Of a stretch of DNA of 64,000 nt, positions 50,051 to 59,893 are shown piece after piece. The notes under the pieces were generated by a model. The model did not search any database. It was not told the origin of the DNA and worked only from the letters and a program-made list of their open reading frames with translations. Every line of letters starts with the position of its first letter. Positions within the stretch are counted from its first letter, which is position 1. The position numbers were made by a program, and so were the translations under genes. This stretch comes from Bolinopsis microptera (Eukaryota; Ctenophora; Tentaculata; Lobata; Bolinopsidae): positions 4,133,408 to 4,197,407 of the forward strand of contig NC_087082.1 of the NCBI RefSeq assembly GCF_026151205.1, written 5' to 3'.

Positions 50051-50063
50051 CCGACACATTACT

Positions 50064-50371
50064 ATGATCATGAAATTAATTAAGGAGGTCTGTGAGCCAT
50101 GCTCAAGGCCCATCAACATTGGGCAGCCCCTACTAGAATGTGAAGCCTGTCGGACAGCTATTCATACTAAATGTTTTAAAGTAGCAGGTTTCTGCCCCAC
50201 CAATGGTCTATGGGTATGTAAGGTTTGTTCACTGAACGTGATACCACGCTACAACCCCTTCTCTGGGATGATTAGTGATGGTGGTGATAAATTCTACGAT
50301 GATGAAGGTGGATGTGATGACGAAACTATTCAAAAAATTTCGAATGTTCTAGACCAATGTCAGAGCTACTT
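50064..50371 (+). pseudogene. LINE-D1 ORF2 start: PHD-type zinc finger
   Basis: From ATG 50064 the frame gives a Cys4-His-Cys3 finger: CEPC, CEAC, HTKC, CKVC, followed by an acidic linker (FYDDEGGCDDETI) and QKISNVLDQCQSY, equivalent to the same region of LINE-D2. It is cut at 50371 by a LINE-B fragment and resumes at 51144 as TADLNRVVKEL. PHD-like fingers are known in CR1-like elements and may bind chromatin or nucleic acid. Confidence 0.75.
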
Positions 50372-51143
50372 GATTGAAATAAATTTTCGTGCACATACAG
50401 AATGAATGGTTAATAATTTAATATATATGTAGACCAAGGTCTGTGCACGGGATGCTTCCTGGAAGAATCCAGTTCTTTTAGCGGGGCACCCTACCTAAAG
50501 CCAAATTGAGATATAATAATCATATTCCTAAGAAATAATCAGAAATCGAATACCAATCAAATAATAAGATATATAGGAGTAGTAACCATATTTACTATGC
50601 AAAATGCCCCAACCACATAGTGTAAATTTATATAGAATTCAAATTCCATATCATCATTAAACCTCAATACCTAGTCAATATAATAGCCCAAGCAAAATTA
50701 AATAACTTCTTATATACCTTACTGTCATACTACAAATTAATTAAACATTTGAAATCTGTTGACCAGAGAATAAATTCTAAGCCTAATGCAAGTGAAACAA
50801 TTTAGATGCAATAATGAATGCCTAATGTGAGTATCATTTGTCAATGTCCTTGTAAAAAAGTCTGTACAAGAGATATGAGTAACTAATATAGAAGAAAAAA
50901 CAGGAAGTTGTCGTCTGTTGTAAAATAAATAAAATATCTAGAATATAAATTAGAATATAAAATAACATTCAGTCAATGTGTCGTCAATAAACTGTACAAT
51001 TATCAAATGTTAAAACTGGGTGATACAGTCACCAAAAATAAATAGTTAAGTTAATAAATTAAATGTGGTCTATAAAACTACCACTAAGTATAATAGGTCA
51101 ATAAATTAAAAGTGGTTTATAAAACTACCACTGTGGGAACCCC
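50372..51143 (-). mobile_element. LINE-B 3' UTR fragment inserted in LINE-D1
   Basis: Near-identical to 15447-16218, beginning GATTGAAATAAATTTTCGTG and ending CCACTGTGGGAACCCC. Strongly 5'-truncated, with 3' UTR only. No clear target-site duplication: the D1 reading resumes with almost no bases lost or gained. Confidence 0.85.
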
Positions 51144-51690
51144 ACAGCTGATCTTAATAGGGTAGTCAAGGAGCTTCAAAACTCATGTAACCTTTCATCC
51201 ACACACTCAAAATTCACATCCTACTTTGTCAACTTAGATGGTAACAAAACCAACTTCGATTGTCTTAACGTTGAACTCAAACGAATTGAACTAAATTTCT
51301 CTGTAATTGGTATCGCTGAAACAAACACAGATGAACCTCTTAAAGAACTATACAGAATACCGCAATACAACAGTTTTTATCAGGTCACTCAGGAAAACAA
51401 GCTGAAAGGGACTGGTGTTGCCCTCTATGTAGCAAATCACCTTAATGCAGAAGTCATAGAAAATTTTGGCTACTGCACGCCTGATAGTGAATCAATCTTT
51501 GTTAAGATCACTCAATCATCCAGCAAGCTCACACTCATCTCAGGGGTCATCTATCGCCCTCCAAATGGTGACATTCATAATTTCCTTAAGTCATTTGATC
51601 ACATATGTAAACTCCTCCCTAAATCTGGTGTACGTATAATGGGGGACTTTAATGTTGACCTTCTTAAAGTGAATGGTGACGCTGGTCATG
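51144..51690 (+). pseudogene. LINE-D1 endonuclease domain, first half
   Basis: Continues D1 ORF2: FVNLDGNKTNFDCL, FSVIGIAETNT (catalytic Glu), GTGVALYVANH, LISGVIYRPPNGD, RIMGDFNVDL (catalytic Asp-x-Asn). It stops where LINE-D2 begins; the missing half resumes at 57469. AP-endonucleases of LINEs nick the target DNA. Confidence 0.8.
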
Positions 51691-52757
51691 GCAACAATAA
51701 GAAAACCGTGGAGATCCCTGATAAAATTGCTGCACTTGTCCTGAAAATCAATGAGGAGTTCTGTGCAGAAGGAAACCCTGTAATGAATAGCGTGTTGATC
51801 AACCGCTATGAAGAAGGCGAGGGTTATCTGCCTGAACATTCAGACAATGAACCGGTGATACATCCAGAGTCTAGCATATTGACTCTTTCCATTGGAGGTG
51901 AATGCAAAGTCCTCTTCACTGAAATGAACAACCCAGTTCACACGCACAAGTGTACTCCAAGATCAGTTTACAGGATGACCAGAAGGAGTCAGGCTCACTA
52001 CAAGCACTCTATCCAGAAGGGGTCAGTCACTGGTGCAGTACGATATAGTTTCACCTTCAGATCAATAGATGGAAAGAATCGTGCCAGTACTTGTATCTTC
52101 TCTGATTCAAATGGAGCAGGTATGAAATTTGGAGAGGATCACAAAAGGAGCTTTGGTAAGTGGCTGCCTGGTCGGAATGTTTGGACTCCTACAATAGATG
52201 ACATTAACCCATATCTTGCATGTGGATACAAGAACATTGTTATTATGTGTGGTATAAATGATGTTAGAAGACCATCTGTTAAATCTCAGCGTGAAATTTT
52301 TGCTATATTTAGTCATCTAGAATTCAAGATTGAGCAAATTCAAGAGGCCAATCCAACTGCCCAAGTATTTCTTTGTCCTCTTTTACCAACTAGAAATGCT
52401 GATTTAAATAGGAAAGTTCTTTACTTTATAGAACTTATTCGTCGTGAGCTACTCCCCAAAAACTTTGGTGTCCAGTTCGTTGATGGCTTTGATGACTTCC
52501 TTGACAATAACACTGGCTTACTTTGCCTAACCTTGTCCAGGGAGTTTGACAGATATGGCCGAACGGATTACCTGCACCTTAATTGGAAGGGAGTGGCCAA
52601 ACTTGCTACTTTAATCCGTAATACTGTCCTTGTTAGGATGCATGGAGGGACTGATAGGAGGAAGAGGGGGAGGAGGGACGGTAGAGCTGGTTCAACACTT
52701 TATTCTGATGCCGCCAGAGAACAGCCTCGTGTTGAAGGCTATCAGCCTCCAACATGA
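51639..52757 (+). CDS. LINE-D2 ORF1: AlkB-like 2OG/Fe(II) dioxygenase plus SGNH esterase
   Basis: The frame is 372 residues, but residues 1 to about 15 belong to the D1 endonuclease (MGDFNVDL), so D2 begins near 51690 and its true start is missing. AlkB-like part, about 25-142: NSVLINRYEEGEGYLPEHSD supplies H67 and D69, then LTLSIGGECKVLF, distal H123 in HYKHSI, and R135/R141 in RYSFTFR. This is the family's HxD...H...R...R layout; H-to-R spacings of 12 and 18 equal those I recall for ALKBH2 and ALKBH3. SGNH part, about 150-340: block I reads FSDSN (usual GDS changed to SDS), CGINDVR, and DYLHLN. AlkB enzymes oxidatively remove alkyl groups from nucleic acids; the substrate here is unknown. 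The end overlaps ORF2 as ATGA. Confidence 0.85.
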   Translation: MGDFNVDLLKVNGDAGHGNNKKTVEIPDKIAALVLKINEEFCAEGNPVMNSVLINRYEEGEGYLPEHSDNEPVIHPESSILTLSIGGECKVLFTEMNNPVHTHKCTPRSVYRMTRRSQAHYKHSIQKGSVTGAVRYSFTFRSIDGKNRASTCIFSDSNGAGMKFGEDHKRSFGKWLPGRNVWTPTIDDINPYLACGYKNIVIMCGINDVRRPSVKSQREIFAIFSHLEFKIEQIQEANPTAQVFLCPLLPTRNADLNRKVLYFIELIRRELLPKNFGVQFVDGFDDFLDNNTGLLCLTLSREFDRYGRTDYLHLNWKGVAKLATLIRNTVLVRMHGGTDRRKRGRRDGRAGSTLYSDAAREQPRVEGYQPPT

Positions 52758-55700
52758 ATGTTCTTAAAAAAGAGGTCTGTGCCCACTGTTTAAAAAGTAT
52801 TTACTTAGGTCAATCTATAATTGAATGCTATCACTGTAATTGTCCCATTCACTCTAGATGTTTTAACACCAGTGACAAACAAAATAAAAAAGTTGACTTG
52901 TACTGCAATAATTGTCTCCACCTAGCAGTAAACCGTTATAACCCATTTAAGCTTCTGAATGATGACAATGATGACAACACTGATGCAGATGATGTAATAC
53001 GTAAAATCTCTGATGTACTTGAAAGCTGTGACTCATATTCTGTAAAAGACATAAACCGCACCTTTGCTAACGAATTACAAGTGCAAAACTCACTAATATT
53101 TCAAAATCTTGATGGCAACAATTCAAACTTTGACTCGCTGGCAATTGAAATAGCTAGGTTTACTAACAAATTCTCTGTAATTGGTCTTGCTGAAACGAAT
53201 GTAGGCCCTGAAATGAAAAACTTGTACGAACTCACAGGCTATGAGAGCTTCTATCAAGATACCTTCGACTCGAAAGTAAAAGGCTCAGGAGTAGCTCTAT
53301 ATGTCCTGAACTCCTTCAATGCTGTCAAAAATAACAACCTTTCCCAAGTGACAGAAAATCTAGAAACCCTCTTTGTAACTATAGGTAGTCTAGGAAACTC
53401 TACTTCTATAGGAGTAATATACCGCCCTCCAAGTGGCAATGCTGAGCAAGCTCTCCAAGAATTGTCGTCAATACTTGATAAAGCACCAAAACATACACAC
53501 ATTGCAGGTGATTTTAACATTAATCTCCATAGTAACCACAGTAGCATTATTGCACAGTATGAAGATGTCCTATTTAGTAGAGGCTTCTTTCCATTGATAT
53601 CATTAGCAACTCATGAAAAGCCTGGATGTAATGCCTCGTGCATCGACAACATCATTACAAATGACCTAGACTCTGTTACTGCCTCTGGAGTCATAACTGA
53701 TCACATATCTCATCACCTCCCTATATTTACAATATTTGACTGGGAAATTAGCAAGACCAAAAATATTCACAAGCACACCCAATACTATGACTATTGTAAA
53801 TCAAACACTGATAAATTTGCTGAAGTCTTGGGTAACAAACTAGACAATGAACCAATTATAGATTTTACTAACTTTCATGATATCTTTAAAAACAGCATTG
53901 ACGAAACCTGCAAACTAGCTGTACCCAAAACCACTAAGCGCACTATGCAGAACAACCCATGGATTACTGGCGGGATTATAGCCTCAGTAAACCACTGCCA
54001 TGGGCTGTATGATGACTGGGCGAAAGTCAGGAAAGTTAAGTGTAAACAAGGCGAAACTGACACAAAAGGGGGCACATGCGTGTGTTCTATCTGCTGTAAT
54101 AAAAGAAACCGTTATGATGACTACAAAGAATATAGAAAGGCTCTAAAAAAGGTTCGTAAAAAAGCTGTATCTGAATATTATTCTGACAAGTTTCTTGAAA
54201 CTCAGGGAAATTCCAAGAAAACCTGGGAACTGATAAATAAAATTCGTGGCAAACAGAAACGTGATATCAGACCTATATTTACCATAGACAATGAAAAGAT
54301 AACTGATCGCAGAGTTATAGCTAATGAATTCAATAAGTATTTTGTATCCCTAGCACCTAACCTTAATGCAGCCTACACAGAACTAGGAGAGATACAAATA
54401 AATCAGCTTCCAAGTTTCTGTGACTTCTTACCTAAATCGAATACAGCTAATATATATCTACATGACTGCTCACCTGAGGAGGTGGCTAAGATCATATCGG
54501 AACTTAAGAATGGCAAGGCTAGCGACATACCAGTACATATAGTAAAGGCAGTATCAGGCAAAATTAGCCCACTACTATCGGTATTGTACAACGAATGTAT
54601 GCAACAGGGATTTTTTCCAGACGACCTAAAAGTAGGTAAAATAAGTCCAATATATAAGAAAGAAAATGCTGAGCTTCTTGAAAATTACAGGCCTATCTCA
54701 ACCTTAGCAATATTCGGTAAAATACTTGAAAAAATCATATTCTCCAGGCTTTACAGTTTCTTCCAGTCGCAAGGATTATTATATGAAAATCAATATGGCT
54801 TTAGAAAAAATCACTCGACAAGCCATGCACTCAACTTTTCTGTCGACTACATTGAAAAATCTTTAAGAGATAAAAATCACGTACTAGGCATCTTCATTGA
54901 TTTAAGTAAAGCTTTTGACACAATCTGTCATGATAAACTGCTTAAAAAACTGAATGATTATGGAATTCGAGGGACTGCAAATAAATTGATAGCCAGTTAC
55001 CTTTCTAATAGACAGCAATATGTTTCAGTACTTGGAGAAGAATCCGAAAAACTGTCTGTAATATTTGGTGTTCCTCAGGGGTCAGTATTAGGTCCCTTGC
55101 TTTTCATTATCTACATCAATGAAATATATAGAGTATCAGACCTAGGTAAGTTTATACTTTTTGCCGATGACACCAACATATTTGTTGTAGATAAATGTAT
55201 AAAAACACTTTACTGCAAAGCTAATAAAATTCTTAAACTTGTTCATCAGTATATGAAGAGTAACTTGCTGCATATCAACATAAAGAAATGTTGCTATATC
55301 CACTTTAAGCCGAACTGTAGAAATGAACCAGATTCAAACACCAATGAATTAGAACTGACACTAAATAATATAGTAATTAAAAAGGTGGAGGAAACTAAGT
55401 TTCTTGGAGTCATTATTGACCAAAAACTGAACTGGGATGCTCACTTAAGAGCGTTAAACCGTAAATTGAAATGTGAGATAGGTAGACTATGTGGAATTAG
55501 ACGCTGTGTACCTAAAAAACTATATAAGGACCTGTACCACACCCTTTTTGAATCACACCTATGTTATGGAATATCTGTTTGGGGAGGTGTATCAAATAAT
55601 AAACTAGAAGCCATATTTAAAACACAAAAGAAATGCATAAGAATTCTCTTTGGTGATAATGATGCATACTTCAATAAGTTCAAAACATGTGCCAGAGTAA

Positions 55701-56137
55701 GGCCTATCACTAGGGATAAGACCGGTAAAGTTATCAAGCAGATGTTAGGCAAAGATTTCTTTGAACTAGAACACAGTAAACCAATCTGTAACGAGTATAA
55801 CTTCCTGACTGTCCACAATCTTCATAAGTTGCACTGTTTACTGGAAATGTTCAAAATTAATAAGTTCCAATCACCAATCTCAATGTTCTCTTTATTCAAC
55901 AGGTCACCAAGACGAGACAACTACTTCATCCCACCCACTCCATCCTCACTATTCATCTATCAATCAACTAGTATTTGGAATCACTGCCGTAAGTCAACAA
56001 GTGAAATAGACTTCTCCACTCCCATCAGTATATTCAAGAATAATCTTAAGAAATCTTTGTTAGAACTACAGTCTAAATATGACCGACAACTTTGGTGCAG
56101 TTACAACTTTGATGCAAATGAATTATCATTGAAATAG
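52754..56137 (+). CDS. LINE-D2 ORF2: PHD finger, AP-endonuclease, reverse transcriptase
   Basis: Intact frame of 1,127 residues. PHD-type finger at 9-54 (C9/C12, C25/C28, H33/C36, C51/C54). Acidic linker 75-85. Endonuclease about 110-335: LAETN, GSGVALYV, GVIYRPPSG, AGDFNINL, CIDNIITND and TDHISHHLP. A Cys-rich stretch (GGTCVCSICC) near 440. RT about 590-830: ENYRPISTLAIFGKILEKI, YGFRKNHSTSHAL, FIDLSKAFDTICHDKLLKKL, GVPQGSVLGPLLFIIYINEI, and catalytic FADDTN near 803; then FLGVIIDQKLNW and the C-terminal domain. The protein would nick target DNA and copy element RNA. Start ATG overlaps the ORF1 stop (ATGA). The order of domains and intact frame suggest recent activity. LINE clade CR1 is inferred from motifs, not from a tree. 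Confidence 0.93.
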   Translation: MNVLKKEVCAHCLKSIYLGQSIIECYHCNCPIHSRCFNTSDKQNKKVDLYCNNCLHLAVNRYNPFKLLNDDNDDNTDADDVIRKISDVLESCDSYSVKDINRTFANELQVQNSLIFQNLDGNNSNFDSLAIEIARFTNKFSVIGLAETNVGPEMKNLYELTGYESFYQDTFDSKVKGSGVALYVLNSFNAVKNNNLSQVTENLETLFVTIGSLGNSTSIGVIYRPPSGNAEQALQELSSILDKAPKHTHIAGDFNINLHSNHSSIIAQYEDVLFSRGFFPLISLATHEKPGCNASCIDNIITNDLDSVTASGVITDHISHHLPIFTIFDWEISKTKNIHKHTQYYDYCKSNTDKFAEVLGNKLDNEPIIDFTNFHDIFKNSIDETCKLAVPKTTKRTMQNNPWITGGIIASVNHCHGLYDDWAKVRKVKCKQGETDTKGGTCVCSICCNKRNRYDDYKEYRKALKKVRKKAVSEYYSDKFLETQGNSKKTWELINKIRGKQKRDIRPIFTIDNEKITDRRVIANEFNKYFVSLAPNLNAAYTELGEIQINQLPSFCDFLPKSNTANIYLHDCSPEEVAKIISELKNGKASDIPVHIVKAVSGKISPLLSVLYNECMQQGFFPDDLKVGKISPIYKKENAELLENYRPISTLAIFGKILEKIIFSRLYSFFQSQGLLYENQYGFRKNHSTSHALNFSVDYIEKSLRDKNHVLGIFIDLSKAFDTICHDKLLKKLNDYGIRGTANKLIASYLSNRQQYVSVLGEESEKLSVIFGVPQGSVLGPLLFIIYINEIYRVSDLGKFILFADDTNIFVVDKCIKTLYCKANKILKLVHQYMKSNLLHINIKKCCYIHFKPNCRNEPDSNTNELELTLNNIVIKKVEETKFLGVIIDQKLNWDAHLRALNRKLKCEIGRLCGIRRCVPKKLYKDLYHTLFESHLCYGISVWGGVSNNKLEAIFKTQKKCIRILFGDNDAYFNKFKTCARVRPITRDKTGKVIKQMLGKDFFELEHSKPICNEYNFLTVHNLHKLHCLLEMFKINKFQSPISMFSLFNRSPRRDNYFIPPTPSSLFIYQSTSIWNHCRKSTSEIDFSTPISIFKNNLKKSLLELQSKYDRQLWCSYNFDANELSLK

Positions 56138-57468
56138 GTTGATTTAGTAAACATAATCACATGAGTAAACCACGGTGTTATTGCAAAAAACCATGACAAG
56201 GGTATCAGACCTATATTGATCTAAGAGACGACACAAAACGAATCATCATACAACAAATTTTAAAATCCTGCGGCACAGGATCCTGTTGTTTTCCTACTCT
56301 ACCTCTCCCAAACCCCTCTCTCCTTCTCCTCTCTTCAGGTTTATTCTTCAATTTTTTTAAATTAGATAGCAGATGTATTTTCTTTTAAATGAAGTAATGG
56401 CATTATACATTGATTGGTATCGTATGTATGTTGTGTATAGTGTTTGCTGACTGGGTATATGCTATATATTTTGAGGCTCACGACGTCTCGTCCCATGGGT
56501 GGAGTTGTAGGCTGAGTATGTGTTCTCCTTACTTCGTATGGGGAAACATTGACAGGTTTGCCTTAGCCTTTGGGACGAGTGTTTGCCCACCGGGGATCCA
56601 AAAATATGATTATCATGGACATTACTTTAACACATAAACTAATCAAACGACTTGAATGATTCCAGAAAATTTTACTAACTGCATTTAGCTAGTTTATAGT
56701 AAATACACACGATCGCAGAATAGAGGAGCACAATTGGGTTCTTTGTTCTGCGACTGTGTTTCCTCGGTGGGCCGACAGGTTTTTTGTTGTGTAGTAGTGC
56801 TGGGGAAAAAAAAAAAACGCTTTAACTTTCAATGAGAGTACAAATTTTTAATTCTTGACCTTAGTGCCACAGTTTCTGTGGTAAAAACAAATTTATAGTT
56901 AAACGTTATATAATGTAGAAGGGCATGATTTACTCACATCACTAAGCATCTGGATGGATAATTAGCACACAAGGATAAACTGACCTTTAAACATGACCAC
57001 CAACTATACCACGTAACCATAGCTCCGAAATAAATATATTGCTCTACATAGAAACATCTGGCCTGATCCTATCACATTGTGGTCCCCAGGGGTTCGGTAA
57101 AGCCCTTACAGGCAACTGGGTCCTTTTACCAGCCACAATAAAATTGGTCATGCCAGTACTGTCATAAACTGTAACCAACTATTTAAAAATTAGACATCTT
57201 TAGCTAAATTTTAAATTTTAAGTCATAGAGCAATCTTCTTAATTTTAAAATTTTTAAGAATTATATTTTACCCTAACTATGATGTGGTGGCATTTCATAC
57301 TTAACTAAATTTCAACTTTGAAAGTAAATAGATTATTAGTGACAACAAATTATAGTTTAAGACATCCATTCTGCATTGTGTTTCCAATATTAGAATTTAT
57401 GATATGTATTGATTGAATAATTGGTAATAAATTTAACTTTTGTTTTATTAAAAACTTTTGTTTTATTA
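56138..57468 (+). other. LINE-D2 3' UTR
   Basis: 1.3 kb with no supported ORF. It holds a pyrimidine-rich stretch at 56285-56350, repeat I at 57079-57142 (GGTCCCCAGGGGTTCGGTAA) and the terminal double repeat. Confidence 0.6.
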
Positions 57469-57912
57469 ACTATACTCTTTTTGAAGAATGCTTATTTAGA
57501 AATGGTTTCGCTCCTGTTATTTCGATACCTACACATGAGAGACCAAATTGCAAACCATCTTGTATTGACAACATCCTCACAAATGACCCTGGTAACTGTG
57601 TTCTCTCAGGTTGTATAACAGATAGAATTGGTGAACATGCTCCAACATTTGAATTCACTGACATCGAATTCGAGGTTGGTCCAAAAAGTGAAAAACATGT
57701 CCAGTACTACGACTTCAGCAATGCCAACCTTAATAAATTCCTAACCCTACTGAACACTGACCTCTCAAAGCTCCACACTTCTCATGAATTCTCGGATTTT
57801 ACTAAATTATTTGATCATGTACTTGATTCAACATGCAAACTTGTAAAGCCAAAAACTACTAAACGGAATCCTATCAATAACCCCTGGATAACAGATAGTA
57901 TTTCATCAGCCG
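57469..57912 (+). pseudogene. LINE-D1 endonuclease domain, second half
   Basis: Reads NYTLFEECLFRNGFAPVISI, then CIDNILTND, then the endonuclease end and linker WITDSISSAVE, matching LINE-D2 residue for residue in layout. A run of nine A at about 57917-57925 shifts the frame; the RT continues in another frame. Confidence 0.75.
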
Positions 57913-59190
57913 TTGAAAAAAAAACATGAATTAAAAGATGCCTGGATTACATCTAAAACTAAGGCAAACCCTGATGGAAACCAGGATCTCGAGCAAACCT
58001 TCAAGGTATACCGAAGGATCCTCAAATCTGTAATTAACACTGCAAAAAATACTTACTCTTGCAACCAAATCATAGAAAATAAGCACGACCGTAAGAAGAC
58101 ATGGCAAATCATTAATGAACTCAGAGGGAAGTGTAAAAAGAGTATCAAACCCTCATTTATAATCGACAACAGAAAAATAACAGATAGAAGGGTTATTGCA
58201 AACGAGTTCAACAAATACTTTAACTCCATTGCCTCCACTCTAAATGAATCAATAGCTGACCTGCCTATACAGGCTTCTGAATTTTCAACATTTGAAGACT
58301 ACCTCCTGCCATCCAACAACAACTCTATATTTCTAACTGACTGTTCACATACTGAGCTCATGGAAATAATTTCCAAGTTGGAAAATGGCAAATCTAGTGA
58401 TATCCCAATCCGTGTGATCAAAAAGTCAGCTCATCTAATCTGCCCTGTTTTAGCCCAACATTTCAACAAACTGATGATGAGCGGGGTATTTCCCGATGTA
58501 TTGAAAGTTGGGAAAGTTACTCCTATATCTAAGAAAGGAAACGAAGAGGATGTAGGAAACTACAGACCTGTCTCTACTCTGCCCATATTTGGTAAGATAT
58601 TTGAAAAGGTGATATACAGCCGTATCTATAGTTTCGCTTTGTCACAAAATATCCTTGATGAAAACCAATTTGGCTTCCGCAAGTCCCATTCTACTAGCCA
58701 TGCTGTTAACTACTCTGTTAGGATTATTGAAGAGAGCATAAAAAAACGAAACCATGTTCTAGGAATATTTATAGATTTGAGTAAAGCATTTGATACAATC
58801 GACCATAGTACACTCCTAACAAAACTAGATAGGTATGGAATAAGAGGCAATGCAAACTGTCTCATTAAAAGCTACTTATCAAATAGAACACAGTACACAG
58901 AAGTCCTCAATGAAAAATCCGAAAACCTCATCATTAAATATGGAGTTCCACAAGGCTCTGTTTTGGGACCGCTCCTTTTTCTTCTATACATAAATGATAT
59001 TTCCAATTCCTCAGATTTAGGAACTTTCATACTATTTGCCGACGACACCAACATTTTTATTAATGGCAAAACTGTAGAAGAAGCTTATGAGAAAAGCAAC
59101 AAATTGCTAAGCTGTATAAAAAAGTATATGATCCTTAACAAACTACACATCAACATGTCAAAGTGCTGTTATTGGTTATATGCATTTTAA
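57913..59190 (+). pseudogene. LINE-D1 reverse transcriptase
   Basis: About 425 residues: GNYRPVSTLPIFGKIFEKVI, FGFRKSHSTSHAV, FIDLSKAFDTIDHSTLLTKL, GVPQGSVLGPLLFLLYINDI and FADDTNIF are all present. It ends by frameshift: after KCC, a small insertion resembling a local duplication (TGGTTAT) breaks the frame, and the protein resumes at 59180. The upstream frameshift at the A run separates it from the endonuclease. RT motifs are intact but the ORF is dead. Confidence 0.85.
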
Positions 59191-59893
59191 ACCAAAGGCT
59201 AGTAACCCAGTAAAATTTCCAGATTCGCTTCAACTCCATATTGATGGCTTTCCGATTAAAAAAACCAAAGCAACAAAGTTTCTTGGAGTTGTTATTGATG
59301 AACAGCTTTCCTGGGGGCCTCATATAACAGCACTTAAACGAAAGTTAAACTATGCCTCTGCCACCTTAAATAGAATTAGGGACTCTGTACCGAAGGAACT
59401 CCATAAAGACCTATACCACACACTATTTGAATCCCACCTTACATATTGTATCTCAGTTTGGGGTGATGCAGCACTCTTTAGGACAGCAAGTATTTGGTTG
59501 TCTCAGAAGCACTGCGTACGGGTCCTCTTTGGTGATAAAGAGGTTGCTCTATCCAGAGCCCTTGCGCTTGCAGTAGCGCGCGCCCGCCTCACTTTTCTTG
59601 ACTTGTGAAACAAGCGCGCCCGCAGTGGCGCGAAAGCACATGGTTAGGTGAAATAAAGAGGCATACCTAAACAAGTTCCTAACATGTGCAAGAACAAGAG
59701 AGTTTGACAGCCAGGCACTTGACCATACATTCTTCTAACTAGAGCACTGTAAACCACTTTTCAAGCAACAAAACATCCTGGCTTTCAAAAATTTATATAC
59801 ATATCACACTTTTATGGAAGTTTTTAAAATACTGAAATTAAGATGCCCAGCATCACTGCAACAGCATTATCAGCCATCTTCTAGAAAGGATTT
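59180..59893 (+). pseudogene. LINE-D1 RT C-terminal domain, interrupted
   Basis: HFKPKASNPVKFPDSLQLHI, FLGVVIDEQLSWGPHITAL and LYHTLFESHLTYCISVWG continue the LINE-D protein. Element H (59544-59652) interrupts it; after the duplicated ATAAAGAGG the reading resumes as YLNKFLTCAR and runs to 59893, where LINE-B2 cuts it. Confidence 0.75.
59544..59652 (+). mobile_element. GC-rich SINE-like element H with 9-bp target-site duplication
   Basis: 109 bp from TTGCTCTATCCAGAGCCCTT to GGTTAGGTGAA, flanked by ATAAAGAGG at 59535-59543 and 59653-59661. The interrupted LINE-D1 protein confirms the exact insertion. Far more GC-rich than its surroundings. No poly-A tail and no clear terminal inverted repeat. 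Other copies at 22075 and 48022. Confidence 0.8.

Larger units (their letters stand above)
51690..57468 (+). mobile_element. LINE-D2, CR1-like retrotransposon, nearly full coding capacity
   Basis: It is inserted in the endonuclease domain of LINE-D1. It contains ORF1 (AlkB-SGNH), ORF2 (PHD-endonuclease-RT) and a 1.3-kb 3' UTR, and ends with two ~17-bp units of AACTTTTGTTTTATTA at 57434-57468. The 5' start is approximate, since no target-site duplication is clear and the 5' end is truncated in or before the AlkB domain. Confidence 0.85.
49141..59893 (+). mobile_element. LINE-D1, CR1-like retrotransposon split by three insertions
   Basis: D1 runs as 49141-50371 (AlkB/SGNH ORF and PHD start), 51144 to about 51690 (endonuclease, first half) and 57469-59893 (rest of endonuclease, RT). 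It is interrupted by a LINE-B 3' fragment (50372-51143), the whole LINE-D2 (about 51690-57468) and element H (59544-59652). Aligning D1 with D2 shows each break occurs inside a continuous domain. D1 also has an in-frame stop and two frameshifts, so it is dead. The 5' end is truncated within the AlkB domain. Confidence 0.85.

Noticed and set aside
57079-57142. tRNA gene or tRNA-derived SINE
   Set aside because: A GGTTCGG word resembles a B box, but there is no cloverleaf, A box or terminator; it is treated as LINE 3' UTR repeat I.
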